Below, piece by piece: positions 21,510 through 27,715 of a DNA stretch of 40,940 nucleotides. Source of the stretch: a virus. Below the pieces are notes generated by a model. The model was not told the origin of the DNA. It made no database searches and was given only the letters and a program-made list of their open reading frames with translations. The position numbers and the translations under genes were made by a program. The stretch's first letter is position 1; the number at the start of each line of letters is the position of its first letter. The stretch is taken from positions 1-40,940 of the IMG/VR virus record IMGVR_UViG_3300042923_000849; one strand, written 5' to 3'.

Positions 21510-22681
21510 GCGGCGGGCGGCGCGAGGAGCGCGCCCAGCTGCTGCATCGCCACAGTGAGCCGTGCCTGGTTCGCGCGGGACTTGTACCCGCGGGTCATCG
21601 CCCGAGTGGAGTGGCCAACGATCTCCACGATGATGTCCTCGTCGATCCCCGCGAGGTACAGCAGGTCAACGGCGGTGTGGCGGAGGTCGTGGAGGCGTGC
21701 GGCGCGCTGGATGCCGGTCTCCGCGAGGAGGCGGTTCCACGCTTTCGTGTCCCGGTCAGGGTCACGCGGCCGCCCGTCCTCCGTGAACACGAGACCCCAC
21801 TCGTTCGGTTCCATGGCCGCGATGTGGCGGGTCAGGATCGTGCGCAGCGGATCCACGAGGGGGATGATGCGGGTGCCGGCCGCCGACTTAGGTCGGGTCA
21901 GGTAGAGGCCGCCGCGCACGTGCCGCCATTCGAAGTCGGCGGGGGCGATGGGGATGCCGTCGTCGGTGAGCTTGAGGCGTTGCATCTGCCAGGACAGGTC
22001 GATGTACTCACCGACCCGGTCCGCTTCGATGCCGATCACCTCACCCCGCCGGGCGCCTGTGAGGAGCCCGGTCGCCCAGCGTGCACCATCGGGCAGGTTG
22101 GAAACGTGTTCGAGGAGGTGGATCGCTTCGTCGAGGTCGAGGACGTCGAGCTGCTTCACTTCCTTGCGGGGTGCGTCGACGAGCTTCGCCGGGTTCCGGC
22201 CGATGTGACCTTCGCGGACGGCGATCTCCAACGCGCGGGACATGATGCGGTGCGCGTTGAGAGCGTACGTCGACGTCAGGCCGCGGTCGAGGATCCGCTG
22301 GTGCACCTGCCGCACGGTGGTGGGGGTGACTTTGTCGAGCTTCGTCCGGGCGCCGAGGCCCGGGATGATGTGCTGGTTCGTGGTGGACCGGTAGCCGGCG
22401 AACGACTTGGGGCGGATCTCGTTGACGGCGACGTTGTCGAGCCAGTACGTGAACCACGTCTGCACGTCGATCGCCGCGCTCGGTAGGTCGCCGCGGGTCT
22501 CGAGCTCGCGTTTCAGTTCGGCGAGCTTCGCGAGGACGACCTTCTTGTCCTTCGACCGAAGCACTTTCCGGCGCCGCTTCCCGGGCTCCGAGGGGAGTTC
22601 GACGACAGCGGTCCAGTACTTGAGCGGCTGGGACGTGTCCTTCGGGACCCGGTAGACCGAGCCCTCGCCTTTACCCCTCAC
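21506..22681 (-). CDS. int: Tyrosine integrase
   Basis: The 391-residue protein starts at GTG 22681 (GTGA overlap with the upstream gene). The N-terminal arm-binding domain (about 1-65, EGSVYRVPKD...YWTAVVELP) is followed by a SAM-like core-binding domain (70-165). The catalytic domain has R211 (TGARRGEV), a lysine near 265 (TRPKS), H331-x-x-R334 (LHDLRHTA), H357 (EIVGHST) and the nucleophile Y366 (RGYKSRA). All catalytic residues are present. It should recombine the attP at 23.5 kb with a host tRNA-Phe gene. The frame extending beyond 22681 is not part of the gene. Confidence 0.95.
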   Translation of the reverse strand: MRGKGEGSVYRVPKDTSQPLKYWTAVVELPSEPGKRRRKVLRSKDKKVVLAKLAELKRELETRGDLPSAAIDVQTWFTYWLDNVAVNEIRPKSFAGYRSTTNQHIIPGLGARTKLDKVTPTTVRQVHQRILDRGLTSTYALNAHRIMSRALEIAVREGHIGRNPAKLVDAPRKEVKQLDVLDLDEAIHLLEHVSNLPDGARWATGLLTGARRGEVIGIEADRVGEYIDLSWQMQRLKLTDDGIPIAPADFEWRHVRGGLYLTRPKSAAGTRIIPLVDPLRTILTRHIAAMEPNEWGLVFTEDGRPRDPDRDTKAWNRLLAETGIQRAARLHDLRHTAVDLLYLAGIDEDIIVEIVGHSTRAMTRGYKSRANQARLTVAMQQLGALLAPPAA

Positions 22682-22917
22682 GACGACTCCGAACCGATCG
22701 GTTCGGCGCCGAGCACCCCGGACTCGATTAGCGCAGCCGCTGCAGCGAGGTGCTTCGCTACGAGGAAGTAGCTCGGGTCCAGACGCACCATGTCGATGTG
22801 CGGATCGGGTCGCCAGGTGTTCCGGTCGGTGCCGTACTCGGCATCCATGAGCACCGCGGCGATGCGCTCCTGCCAGGTGGGCGGTGTCTGCAGCGGGTTG
22901 TCGAGTCGCTTCGCCAT
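22678..22917 (-). CDS. Hypothetical protein upstream of the integrase (79 aa)
   Basis: The start is ATG 22917, which shares a base with the stop of the (frameshifted) DUF4326 gene in its ancestral frame. The protein has TPPTWQERIAAVLMDAEYGTDR and a helical DPSYFLVAKHLAAAAALIESG. It is coupled to the integrase by GTGA. In the deposited sequence this frame is continuous with the first part of the DUF4326 gene, but the overlap arrangement shows two genes. Function unknown. Confidence 0.6.
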   Translation of the reverse strand: MAKRLDNPLQTPPTWQERIAAVLMDAEYGTDRNTWRPDPHIDMVRLDPSYFLVAKHLAAAAALIESGVLGAEPIGSESS

Positions 22918-23307
22918 CACATAACCCCATCCGCGTGGTTCCCGTTTGCGATCTCGAGCAGGACGTCCGCGTGGCAGGGCTGGTCGAGTGGGCAGAAGCA
23001 CCATGAGGTTCTTGCCGCGCAGCTGCGCCCGCACTTCGCCCACCCCGTACAGGAGACGACCGTTCGTCAGCCAGAGACGGAATTCGCTGACCGCGGTGGC
23101 GCGGGCCTCTGTCTGGGTCGATTCGTGTGCGAGGGATGGACGCTCGACGTGGCGGACGACCCAGCACATGCCGTCGTCGTTCATCTGGTCGCACTCTTCG
23201 TGCGTGATTCGGAAGGGGTTGCCCCAGCGGGACGGGCGGGCGACGCTTACCGTGTTCTCCGGCTTGCGCCACCCCGCCGTCCGCTTCTGCTGAATACGCT
23301 CCGGCAT
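22917..23307 (-). pseudogene. DUF4326 protein gene, interrupted by a one-base frameshift
   Basis: From ATG 23307 (AAGGAG six bases upstream) the frame encodes RIQQKRTAGWRKPENTVSVA and RPSRWGNPF, the start of the DUF4326 family, up to LRGKNLM. The expected ending CFCPLDQPCHADVLLEIAN follows only after skipping one base at about 23001-23002 (CC on the plus strand), and then ends at a TGA overlapping the next ATG. Without the extra base the protein would have 129 residues. Either the phage gene is broken or one base is a sequencing error. The family function is unknown. Confidence 0.75.
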
Positions 23308-23427
23308 CAGTAGCTCCTTCTCCCGTGAGCAGACCACAGCTGTTGGTTGATGACACCGACGTGGGTGTGTCTTCTTCTGCGGGGTTCGAATGGCTTGTTC
23401 ATGTGGATCCTTCCGGCCAAGGATTAG

Positions 23428-23447
23428 GTGTAGCCATCCGTGTAGCC
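23428..23447 (+). repeat. Left arm-site pair for the integrase
   Basis: GTGTAGCC occurs at 23428-23435 and again at 23440-23447, exactly 12 bases apart in direct orientation. The same pair with the same spacing lies on the other side of the tRNA core. A further copy in inverse orientation (GGCTACAC) is at 23491-23498. These are the likely arm-type binding sites of the integrase N-terminal domain. Confidence 0.75.
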
Positions 23448-23537
23448 TTCGCTATTGGTTGGCATTGGCCCGAATGGGCCGTTATAGAGAGGCTACACCC
23501 CACATGTGGGTTATTGCAAGCCAAAATAGGGTCGACC

Positions 23538-23585
23538 GTTCGACTGAAAATCGAAAGGTCACCGGATCGATGCCGGTCGGAGCCA
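23538..23585 (+). other. attP core: 3' half of a tRNA-Phe
   Basis: The segment reads as the right half of a tRNA. It has an anticodon stem TTCGA/TCGAA around loop CTGAAAA (anticodon GAA, Phe), variable loop AGGTC, T-arm ACCGG-ATCGATG-CCGGT, the acceptor strand CGGAGCC and discriminator A. No D-arm or 5' acceptor strand exists upstream, so this is not a functional tRNA gene. Such a half is what a phage carries to restore the host tRNA gene upon integration. The exact ends of the shared core cannot be set without the host sequence. Confidence 0.85.
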
Positions 23586-23660
23586 CTGGCCCCTTTCTCA
23601 GGCTTCTACTGGGATCGGGGCCTTCTTAGTTTCCGCCAGTGTAGGCGTCGAAATGACCGG

Positions 23661-23680
23661 GTGTAGCCGAACGTGTAGCC
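23661..23680 (+). repeat. Right arm-site pair for the integrase
   Basis: GTGTAGCC at 23661-23668 and 23673-23680, again 12 bases apart in direct orientation. Together with the left pair this brackets the core at about 90-100 bases on either side. The pair lies just before the end of the DUF3263 gene. Confidence 0.75.
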
Positions 23681-23696
23681 GATGCGTTCCGTTCGA

Positions 23697-23891
23697 TTAC
23701 GCCGCACGCTCACGCACGATGCGAGCCATTTGAGGATCGTGAGCCATCCCGTCAAGCGTCACCGCCGCACGGTGCAGCAGCACGTAGTAGCGGGCCGGTG
23801 TCATGCCCAGCTGGTCACGGATCGCATTGTCCTTGGCCCCCGAGTGCCGCGGCCACGCGCGCTCGAAGTCGAGCAACTCCCCAGTTCCCAT
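23697..23891 (-). CDS. DUF3263 protein
   Basis: The 64-residue protein matches the actinobacterial DUF3263 family: LLDFERAWPRHSGAKDNAIRDQLGMTPARYYVLLHRA followed by a short helical tail (HDPQMARIVRERA). The fold is a small helix-turn-helix of sigma-factor region type, so DNA binding is likely. The ATG at 23891 lacks a good ribosome-binding site, whereas a perfect AAGGAG lies upstream at about 23945-23951, six bases before an in-frame GTA (23939) with no stop in between. The real start may therefore be upstream or may have been lost. Confidence 0.75.
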   Translation of the reverse strand: MGTGELLDFERAWPRHSGAKDNAIRDQLGMTPARYYVLLHRAAVTLDGMAHDPQMARIVRERAA

Positions 23892-24063
23892 CTCGATATC
23901 GGACCAGAGGGTCCCGACATCGGCGATCCGTTGCGATACGTGCGTCTCCTTTCAGCTACTAGGTGATAGCGTGAAGTCATTGCCTCACCATCGCGGTGGA
24001 TGAGGAAGTCAGCCCGGGAGATCCTGCTTTGTAGTGGGGCCCGGGTTTGGCGTTTCTAGGGGC

Positions 24064-24624
24064 TCAGTATCCCTGGTTCGTGGATCGAATCCAGGCCTGG
24101 TGTTCAAGCCCGTGGGCGCGACCATCGAGCGCCCTTCCCACCACGCCATTTACGACGTCTGGCACCCAGAGGAGGGGCTCGCTGGGTCCTGGCATGTGGT
24201 CCACGCGCATCGGTCGTAGCAATACGCGTTTAGCGCGCAACGCTGCGACCATGTGGCGATCGAGAGAATCGCTGGGTCCACGCGACTCGAAGACGGCGTG
24301 GTCCACTTCCATCATTCCGAGTTCGTAGAGAAGCATCTCGAGGCATGCCCGTCGCGAACGCTCAGGGGGCTCATTCTGAGTGTGCTCCCGGACGATAACG
24401 ATGTGGATGAGCTCCAAGCCCGCAACGGTACGAGCGATTTCCGCTCGCCTGGCATCGGTCGCATCGCGCCAGTGAAGCTTCTTGGCTCCCTTTGGCAGAA
24501 GACTCCGCATCGCGCTACGAACCTCGTCGACGTCGGCACCGTAAGCGAACGATGCAGTGAGCAGAAACGGCCGGCCACTGCCGGTGCCTCCGATCTGCGA
24601 CTCGTCCACGAATGCCGTCTGCAC
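24064..24624 (-). CDS. DUF3800-like protein (186 aa)
   Basis: The likely start is GTG 24624, seven bases downstream of a TAGGCT -10 box, so its mRNA would be leaderless. The protein begins QTAFVDESQIGG, the FVDES start seen in DUF3800 and related RNase H-like proteins. It continues with PFLLTASFAYG, GAKKLHWRDATDARRAEIARTV and a C-terminal half with LLYELGMMEVDHAVFESRG and NGVVGRALDG. Such proteins are found in accessory and mobile regions and their activity is not established. It is divergent from a zinc-ribbon gene. Confidence 0.65.
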   Translation of the reverse strand: MQTAFVDESQIGGTGSGRPFLLTASFAYGADVDEVRSAMRSLLPKGAKKLHWRDATDARRAEIARTVAGLELIHIVIVREHTQNEPPERSRRACLEMLLYELGMMEVDHAVFESRGPSDSLDRHMVAALRAKRVLLRPMRVDHMPGPSEPLLWVPDVVNGVVGRALDGRAHGLEHQAWIRSTNQGY

Positions 24625-24650
24625 GATCGAGAGCCTACGATGACGGCGTG
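24622..24650. promoter_or_regulatory. Overlapping divergent leaderless promoters
   Basis: Minus strand: TAGGCT (24637-24632) lies seven bases before GTG 24624. Plus strand: TACGAT (24636-24641) lies six bases before GTG 24648. Both fit the actinobacterial TANNNT -10 box with transcription starting at the start codon. The two boxes share two bases, so the promoters cannot fire at the same time. No clear -35 elements are seen. Confidence 0.5.
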
Positions 24651-24782
24651 GACGACCCGACCGATGACATGCGGCAGCCTCACTGCCCGAAGTGCGACGC
24701 AGTCCTACGCGATGCCGCCCGCGGCTATTGGTGTCCCGGCTGCGAGCTCGTGTACATGCCAGACGTGGATCAGCCGCGATGA
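24648..24782 (+). CDS. Small zinc-ribbon protein (44 aa)
   Basis: The gene starts at GTG 24648 and ends with a TGA overlapping the next ATG. The peptide has HCPKCD (about 12-17) and YWCPGCE (about 27-33), two CxxC knuckles that make a complete small zinc ribbon. It is co-transcribed with the 48-residue gene and divergent from the DUF3800-like gene. Function unknown, though nucleic-acid or protein binding is likely. Confidence 0.6.
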   Translation: MDDPTDDMRQPHCPKCDAVLRDAARGYWCPGCELVYMPDVDQPR

Positions 24783-24925
24783 CTGAGCCGATCTCGTTCG
24801 AGGAGTATTGCGAGCTGCACGACATCCAGCCCGCCGAGTACGGCGCCGCTTTCGCCGCCTACCTGCACGAGATCTCCGGTGGCGAGTGGGACGGCGGGAT
24901 GCGGAAGGTCGAACCCGAGGATTAG
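24779..24925 (+). CDS. Small acidic protein (48 aa)
   Basis: The start is ATG 24779, overlapping the upstream stop as ATGA. The peptide is acidic and helical (TEPISFEEYCELHDIQPAEY and AAFAAYLHEISGG). The frame upstream of the ATG is an alternative reading of the zinc-ribbon gene. It is probably translated by coupling. It ends three bases before the convergent 86-residue gene. Confidence 0.55.
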   Translation: MTEPISFEEYCELHDIQPAEYGAAFAAYLHEISGGEWDGGMRKVEPED

Positions 24926-24928
24926 TCG

Positions 24929-25189
24929 CTACGTGTACGCGTGGTGAACGTGCCATTCCTCGCCGGTGCGGAACACGTCGAACACCAAAGACTCGCCGTC
25001 GTCGTTGGTGGCTTGGAAGCGCCAGCCGTAGAGGCCGTGGTGGTCCTCGAGTGGTGCGGTGCAGATCGACTGGCGCAGTCGTGTAGGGGTGTCGGTGATG
25101 CGCCATCGGCGGCCGGCGTAGACCATGCGGGTGGGGATGTCGTTGAGCATCCATAGAGTTGCTGTGTGTTCGAGATGCGTCACCGTCAT
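24929..25189 (-). CDS. Conserved actinobacterial-type protein under an SOS box (86 aa)
   Basis: The protein runs HTATLWMLNDIPTRMVYAGR, RWRITDTPTRL, YGWRFQATNDDGESLVFDV and EWHVHHAY, a small beta-rich fold. I recall near relatives in many actinobacterial chromosomes, often near DNA-repair or plasmid genes, without known function. A TACAGT -10-like box (25203-25198) lies eight bases before the ATG and a LexA-type box (25202-25217) overlaps the promoter. The gene is thus a candidate DNA-damage-induced phage gene. Confidence 0.7.
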   Translation of the reverse strand: MTVTHLEHTATLWMLNDIPTRMVYAGRRWRITDTPTRLRQSICTAPLEDHHGLYGWRFQATNDDGESLVFDVFRTGEEWHVHHAYT

Positions 25190-25201
25190 GGGTTAATACT
25201 G

Positions 25202-25217
25202 TAGAACACATGTTCGA
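25202..25217. promoter_or_regulatory. LexA-type SOS box
   Basis: Reading the minus strand, TCGAACATGTGTTCTA matches the actinobacterial/Gram-positive SOS box CGAACRNRYGTTCG at 13 of 14 positions. It lies between the divergent genes at 25189 (minus) and 25255 (plus) and overlaps the likely core promoter of the former. On the plus strand a TAGCCT -10 box (25226-25231) follows it. Binding by host LexA would repress one or both genes until DNA damage. Confidence 0.65.
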
Positions 25218-25254
25218 TGATTGGTAGCCTCATCATCGAGCCGAGGAACCACCC

Positions 25255-25572
25255 GTGACGAAGAACAAGCGGTACGAGGCGTACTACGACGCACTCAACG
25301 ACAAGAAGATCGCGGACGCAATACCGGCGCCAGTGACCCTCCCCGTAGCTGCGTACGGACCTCAGCCGATCGAGTGGGCCGCGCAAGGTGAACGGGTCGC
25401 CGTGTGGGCATGGGTGCAATGGAAAGACCGTCCGGCAGAACGCATCCCCGCCGTCGCCACCGGATGGAACGACCGCGTCGTGATCGTGCAGTGGTACAGC
25501 GAGGGCGGCGTCCGAGACACCGTCGTTTGGCGGAACGCGGTCACACGACGAAAAGCCCCCTCCCCGCCGTAA
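25255..25572 (+). CDS. Hypothetical protein (105 aa), divergent from the SOS-box gene
   Basis: The start is GTG 25255, with GAGG about nine bases before. The protein begins with a polar helix (NKRYEAYYDALNDKKIADAIP) and continues with a beta-rich part (QGERVAVWAWVQWKDRPAERIPAVATGWNDRVVIVQWY) resembling a small SH3-like barrel. It has no assigned family. Its last codons lie inside the minus-strand terminator hairpin. Confidence 0.6.
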   Translation: MTKNKRYEAYYDALNDKKIADAIPAPVTLPVAAYGPQPIEWAAQGERVAVWAWVQWKDRPAERIPAVATGWNDRVVIVQWYSEGGVRDTVVWRNAVTRRKAPSPP

Positions 25573-25586
25573 GGCAGGGAGAGGGC
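25551..25586 (-). terminator. Rho-independent terminator of the acyltransferase unit
   Basis: On the minus strand GCCCTCTCCCTGCC (25586-25573) pairs, with G-U pairs, with GGCGGGGAGGGGGC (25568-25555) across a 4-base loop, and TTTT follows (25554-25551). It would stop leftward transcription coming from the 25.9-27.6 kb genes. The stem overlaps the end of the plus-strand 105-residue gene. Confidence 0.75.
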
Positions 25587-25731
25587 CTGGCCGCTGTCGG
25601 GGCGAACCGTCAGTCGTTCGGAGCGCGCCACGGATCGGATTGTCCCCGCGCGGAGGTGGGCGGGCCGGTATAGGCTGTGTCCACCATTCGGGGGACGCTG
25701 GGCCTCCCCCGACGTGGCTGGGGAGTTGGAT

Positions 25732-25893
25732 ATGGACTGGGGAGTCCTCATAGTTGCCGGGGTCGCCGTTTGGCTTACCGTCGCCGCGGCGATCGCACTG
25801 CTCATCGGACGCATGGTGCGCCGTCGCGAACAGCAGGAGCCACCGCCCGCGCGGGAAGAGCACATTCGGGAGCAAGACCGGTGGGCAGCCTGA
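25732..25893 (+). CDS. Small membrane protein (53 aa)
   Basis: This gene starts at ATG 25732 with GGGGAG about nine bases upstream. Residues 4-26 (GVLIVAGVAVWLTVAAAIALLIG) form one membrane helix and the rest is basic then acidic (RMVRRREQQEPPPAREEH). A TATAGGCT -10-like box lies at 25670-25677, with a GGGGG/CCCCC hairpin in the leader (25691-25710). A single-helix membrane protein expressed from the prophage side could act in superinfection exclusion, but nothing proves it. Confidence 0.6.
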   Translation: MDWGVLIVAGVAVWLTVAAAIALLIGRMVRRREQQEPPPAREEHIREQDRWAA

Positions 25894-25923
25894 TGCATCG
25901 CTAGATCGTCCAGCCGCTGCAGT

Positions 25924-26478
25924 CTATGGGTGAAGCGCGGACACAGCACCGACGTACTCGATGTGAACGAGTTGCCACTCGAACGCGTCTTGATGCAGAT
26001 TCCAGGCCGCGGCGTGGTTGACGAGCGCGTAGTGATACCGCCACCGGCCCACTCTTCGGAAATCGACGCATTCGACCACCGCGCGATCGACCAGGGTGTC
26101 GGGGTGTCGTAGCTCACCTGGATCGATCTCGACCCGGAGCTCCTTCGCTGCGTCGAACACTGGCATGGGCTGCATGAACGGGGCGCTGATCGTCGCGACC
26201 ATCGGTCCACGTCGGAAGTACCACGCGACGACGTCGACCGCGGGATGTTCGCCCTCAACGCTCAGCACCATCTCCCTCGCCTCCTGAGAGATGTGGAACA
26301 CCGGCCGAAGTGCTGCGCTCAGAGCCTCGATCGCGGCCGTCGCAGTCACTTCCGATCGCTTCGCTGCTCGTCTCGACTCGAACGCCGCCCAAACCGCGGC
26401 GCCAGCTGCCACGACCGTCCCCACAGCAACCAGCACATCCAGGAGCACGGAGAAGGCGCCGACCGGTGCGTGGCTCAT
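25924..26478 (-). CDS. Membrane-anchored protein paired with the acyltransferase (184 aa)
   Basis: The start is ATG 26478 (or GTG 26481), sharing a base with the acyltransferase stop. An N-terminal membrane helix (SVLLDVLVAVGTVVAAGAAVWAAF, about 10-33) is followed by a basic Arg/Lys/Ala stretch (ESRRAAKRSEVTATAAIEAL) and a soluble beta-rich domain of about 130 residues (DVVAWYFRRGPMVATISAPFM; GRWRYHYALVNHAAAWNL). The soluble part probably faces the cytoplasm. The family is not recognised. It is co-transcribed with the acyltransferase and ends before a terminator. Confidence 0.65.
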   Translation of the reverse strand: MSHAPVGAFSVLLDVLVAVGTVVAAGAAVWAAFESRRAAKRSEVTATAAIEALSAALRPVFHISQEAREMVLSVEGEHPAVDVVAWYFRRGPMVATISAPFMQPMPVFDAAKELRVEIDPGELRHPDTLVDRAVVECVDFRRVGRWRYHYALVNHAAAWNLHQDAFEWQLVHIEYVGAVSALHP

Positions 26479-27644
26479 CACCGGCCCGCTTCAGTCCTCT
26501 GTGCCTCGCGCGAACCCTTGCGAAACTCGGCCTTCTGGTGCGTGGTGATGAAGTGCCGCTCGACGAGCCGGTGGAACACGTAAGCCAGCGCGCCGGCCGC
26601 GGGCAGGACGACTCCCAGCATGACGATCAGCTGCAGCCACGTCGGCAGGCCGAGCGGAAGCAGGAGCAGGTTCCCGAGCGCCAGCATCGGCGAGTGGATC
26701 AGGTACAAGCTGTACGACCAGAGGCCGACCCAGACCAAGAACCGAGTCTCGAGGATGCGGTGCAGCCAGGTGCGGCGGCCGTCCAGGGACGCCGCGGCGA
26801 GCCAGAGCAGCGCTAGAGCAATCGCCGCGCCGATGAGCGACTCTGAGTAAAGGTTCCGCGCTTCTGCGCTGTCGGGGTCGATGTACAGCCAGCCGACCGC
26901 TGCGACGAACATGATCAATGCGGGCCATCCCGCCTTGAACCGGGTGCGGCGTACAGCGAGGAAGGCGGCGAGCATGCCCATGCCGAAGAGACCGATTAGC
27001 CAGAAGTGCGCGGCGCCAACGTTCGGCACGAACCGGCTCAGGGCAAAGCCGAGCCCTATCGCGATCGCGGTTGTCCACCACGGCCCGAGACGACGCCAGA
27101 GCGGCAGCAACACGAGCGGCATCAGGAAGTAGATCTGCCACTCAGTGGCGATCGACCAGGCGGGACCGTTGATCTGGTAGATCCACTCGGGCGACAGGTT
27201 GTGCACGACGAGCAGGTGCGAGACCACGCCGCCGATCGTCACCGGAATCTTGTTGTCCCAGGCGGTGCCCGACTGCACCTGCAGCACGGGGATCGTCCAG
27301 ATCATGATGAGGAACAGCAGCAACGACGCATAGTACGGCGGAAGGATGCGCTTCGCGCGCCGGCCGATGTACCTGCCGAACCCACCGCGCAGCTCGAGGT
27401 CTTCGGACCGCGCCACGGGGAGCATCAGCACGAAGCCCGACAGGACGATGAACACGGGGACGGCGTAGTTCCCGATCTCGGCGATGCGGTCCACCAGCGG
27501 CAGGTCTTCCTGCACGTCGCCGAGGTAGCCGGTGAACATTGTGGCGTGATAGATCGCCACGGTGAGCGCCGCGATAGCCCGCAGACCGTCAGCGAACTCG
27601 AACTTGGGGCGAGCAGGTGGCGCGGCAGTCACGGTCAAGAGCAT
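26478..27644 (-). CDS. Membrane acyltransferase (acyltransferase 3 family)
   Basis: The 388-residue protein has about ten membrane helices and the acyltransferase-3 signature: FADGLRAIAALTVAIYHA (R22, H33) at the N-terminus, GYAVPVFIVLSGFVL-like sequence in the next helix, RYIGRRAKRILPPYY, and GPAWSIATEWQIYFLMPL with a conserved glutamate. Such enzymes (OatA, O-antigen and glycan acetylases) transfer acetyl groups to surface carbohydrates. In a temperate phage this suggests modification of the host surface receptor and exclusion of other phages. It starts at ATG 27644 with AGGGA upstream and lies outside the late operon, between two terminators. Confidence 0.9.
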   Translation of the reverse strand: MLLTVTAAPPARPKFEFADGLRAIAALTVAIYHATMFTGYLGDVQEDLPLVDRIAEIGNYAVPVFIVLSGFVLMLPVARSEDLELRGGFGRYIGRRAKRILPPYYASLLLFLIMIWTIPVLQVQSGTAWDNKIPVTIGGVVSHLLVVHNLSPEWIYQINGPAWSIATEWQIYFLMPLVLLPLWRRLGPWWTTAIAIGLGFALSRFVPNVGAAHFWLIGLFGMGMLAAFLAVRRTRFKAGWPALIMFVAAVGWLYIDPDSAEARNLYSESLIGAAIALALLWLAAASLDGRRTWLHRILETRFLVWVGLWSYSLYLIHSPMLALGNLLLLPLGLPTWLQLIVMLGVVLPAAGALAYVFHRLVERHFITTHQKAEFRKGSREAQRTEAGR

Positions 27645-27665
27645 GGCAGATCCCTGGCACGCGCG

Positions 27666-27702
27666 AAAAACCCCCTCCCCAGCCGGAGCCAGAGAGGGGG
27701 TT
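27666..27702 (-). terminator. Terminator at the end of the late operon
   Basis: On the minus strand AACCCCCTC (27702-27694) and GAGGGGGTT (27677-27669) form a stem with a GC-rich loop, running into TTTTT (27670-27666). It lies 14 bases after the tailspike stop. This is a textbook intrinsic terminator and marks the end of the structural transcript. Confidence 0.85.
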
Positions 27703-27715
27703 CCTGATCGCGGGT

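Larger units (their letters stand above)
23308..23696. other. attP region (non-coding)
   Basis: This gap of nearly 390 bases has no credible gene. It contains the tRNA-Phe-derived core, five GTGTAGCC arm-type repeats, a GGCCCGAATGGGCC hairpin (23467-23480) and the palindrome CCCACATGTGGG (23499-23510). The plus-strand open frames across it are low-quality and cross the repeats. The layout of arm pair, inverted single site, core and arm pair is that of a tyrosine-integrase attachment site. Confidence 0.85.

Noticed and set aside
21506-23356. A 616-residue integrase fusion
   Set aside because: The N-terminal 225 codons are out-of-frame sequence of the DUF4326 and 79-residue genes. The GTGA overlap at 22681 gives a normal-length integrase.
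23538-23585. A functional tRNA-Phe gene
   Set aside because: Only the 3' half is present. No D-arm or 5' acceptor strand matches upstream.
23325-23666. Plus-strand open frames across the attP region
   Set aside because: They run over the tRNA half and the arm repeats, lack ribosome-binding sites and show no protein-like pattern.
24034-24110. A second tRNA-like element (GGTTCG...GGATCGAATCC)
   Set aside because: The segment resembles a T-arm only superficially. No anticodon arm or acceptor stem can be drawn, and it overlaps the end of the DUF3800-like gene.
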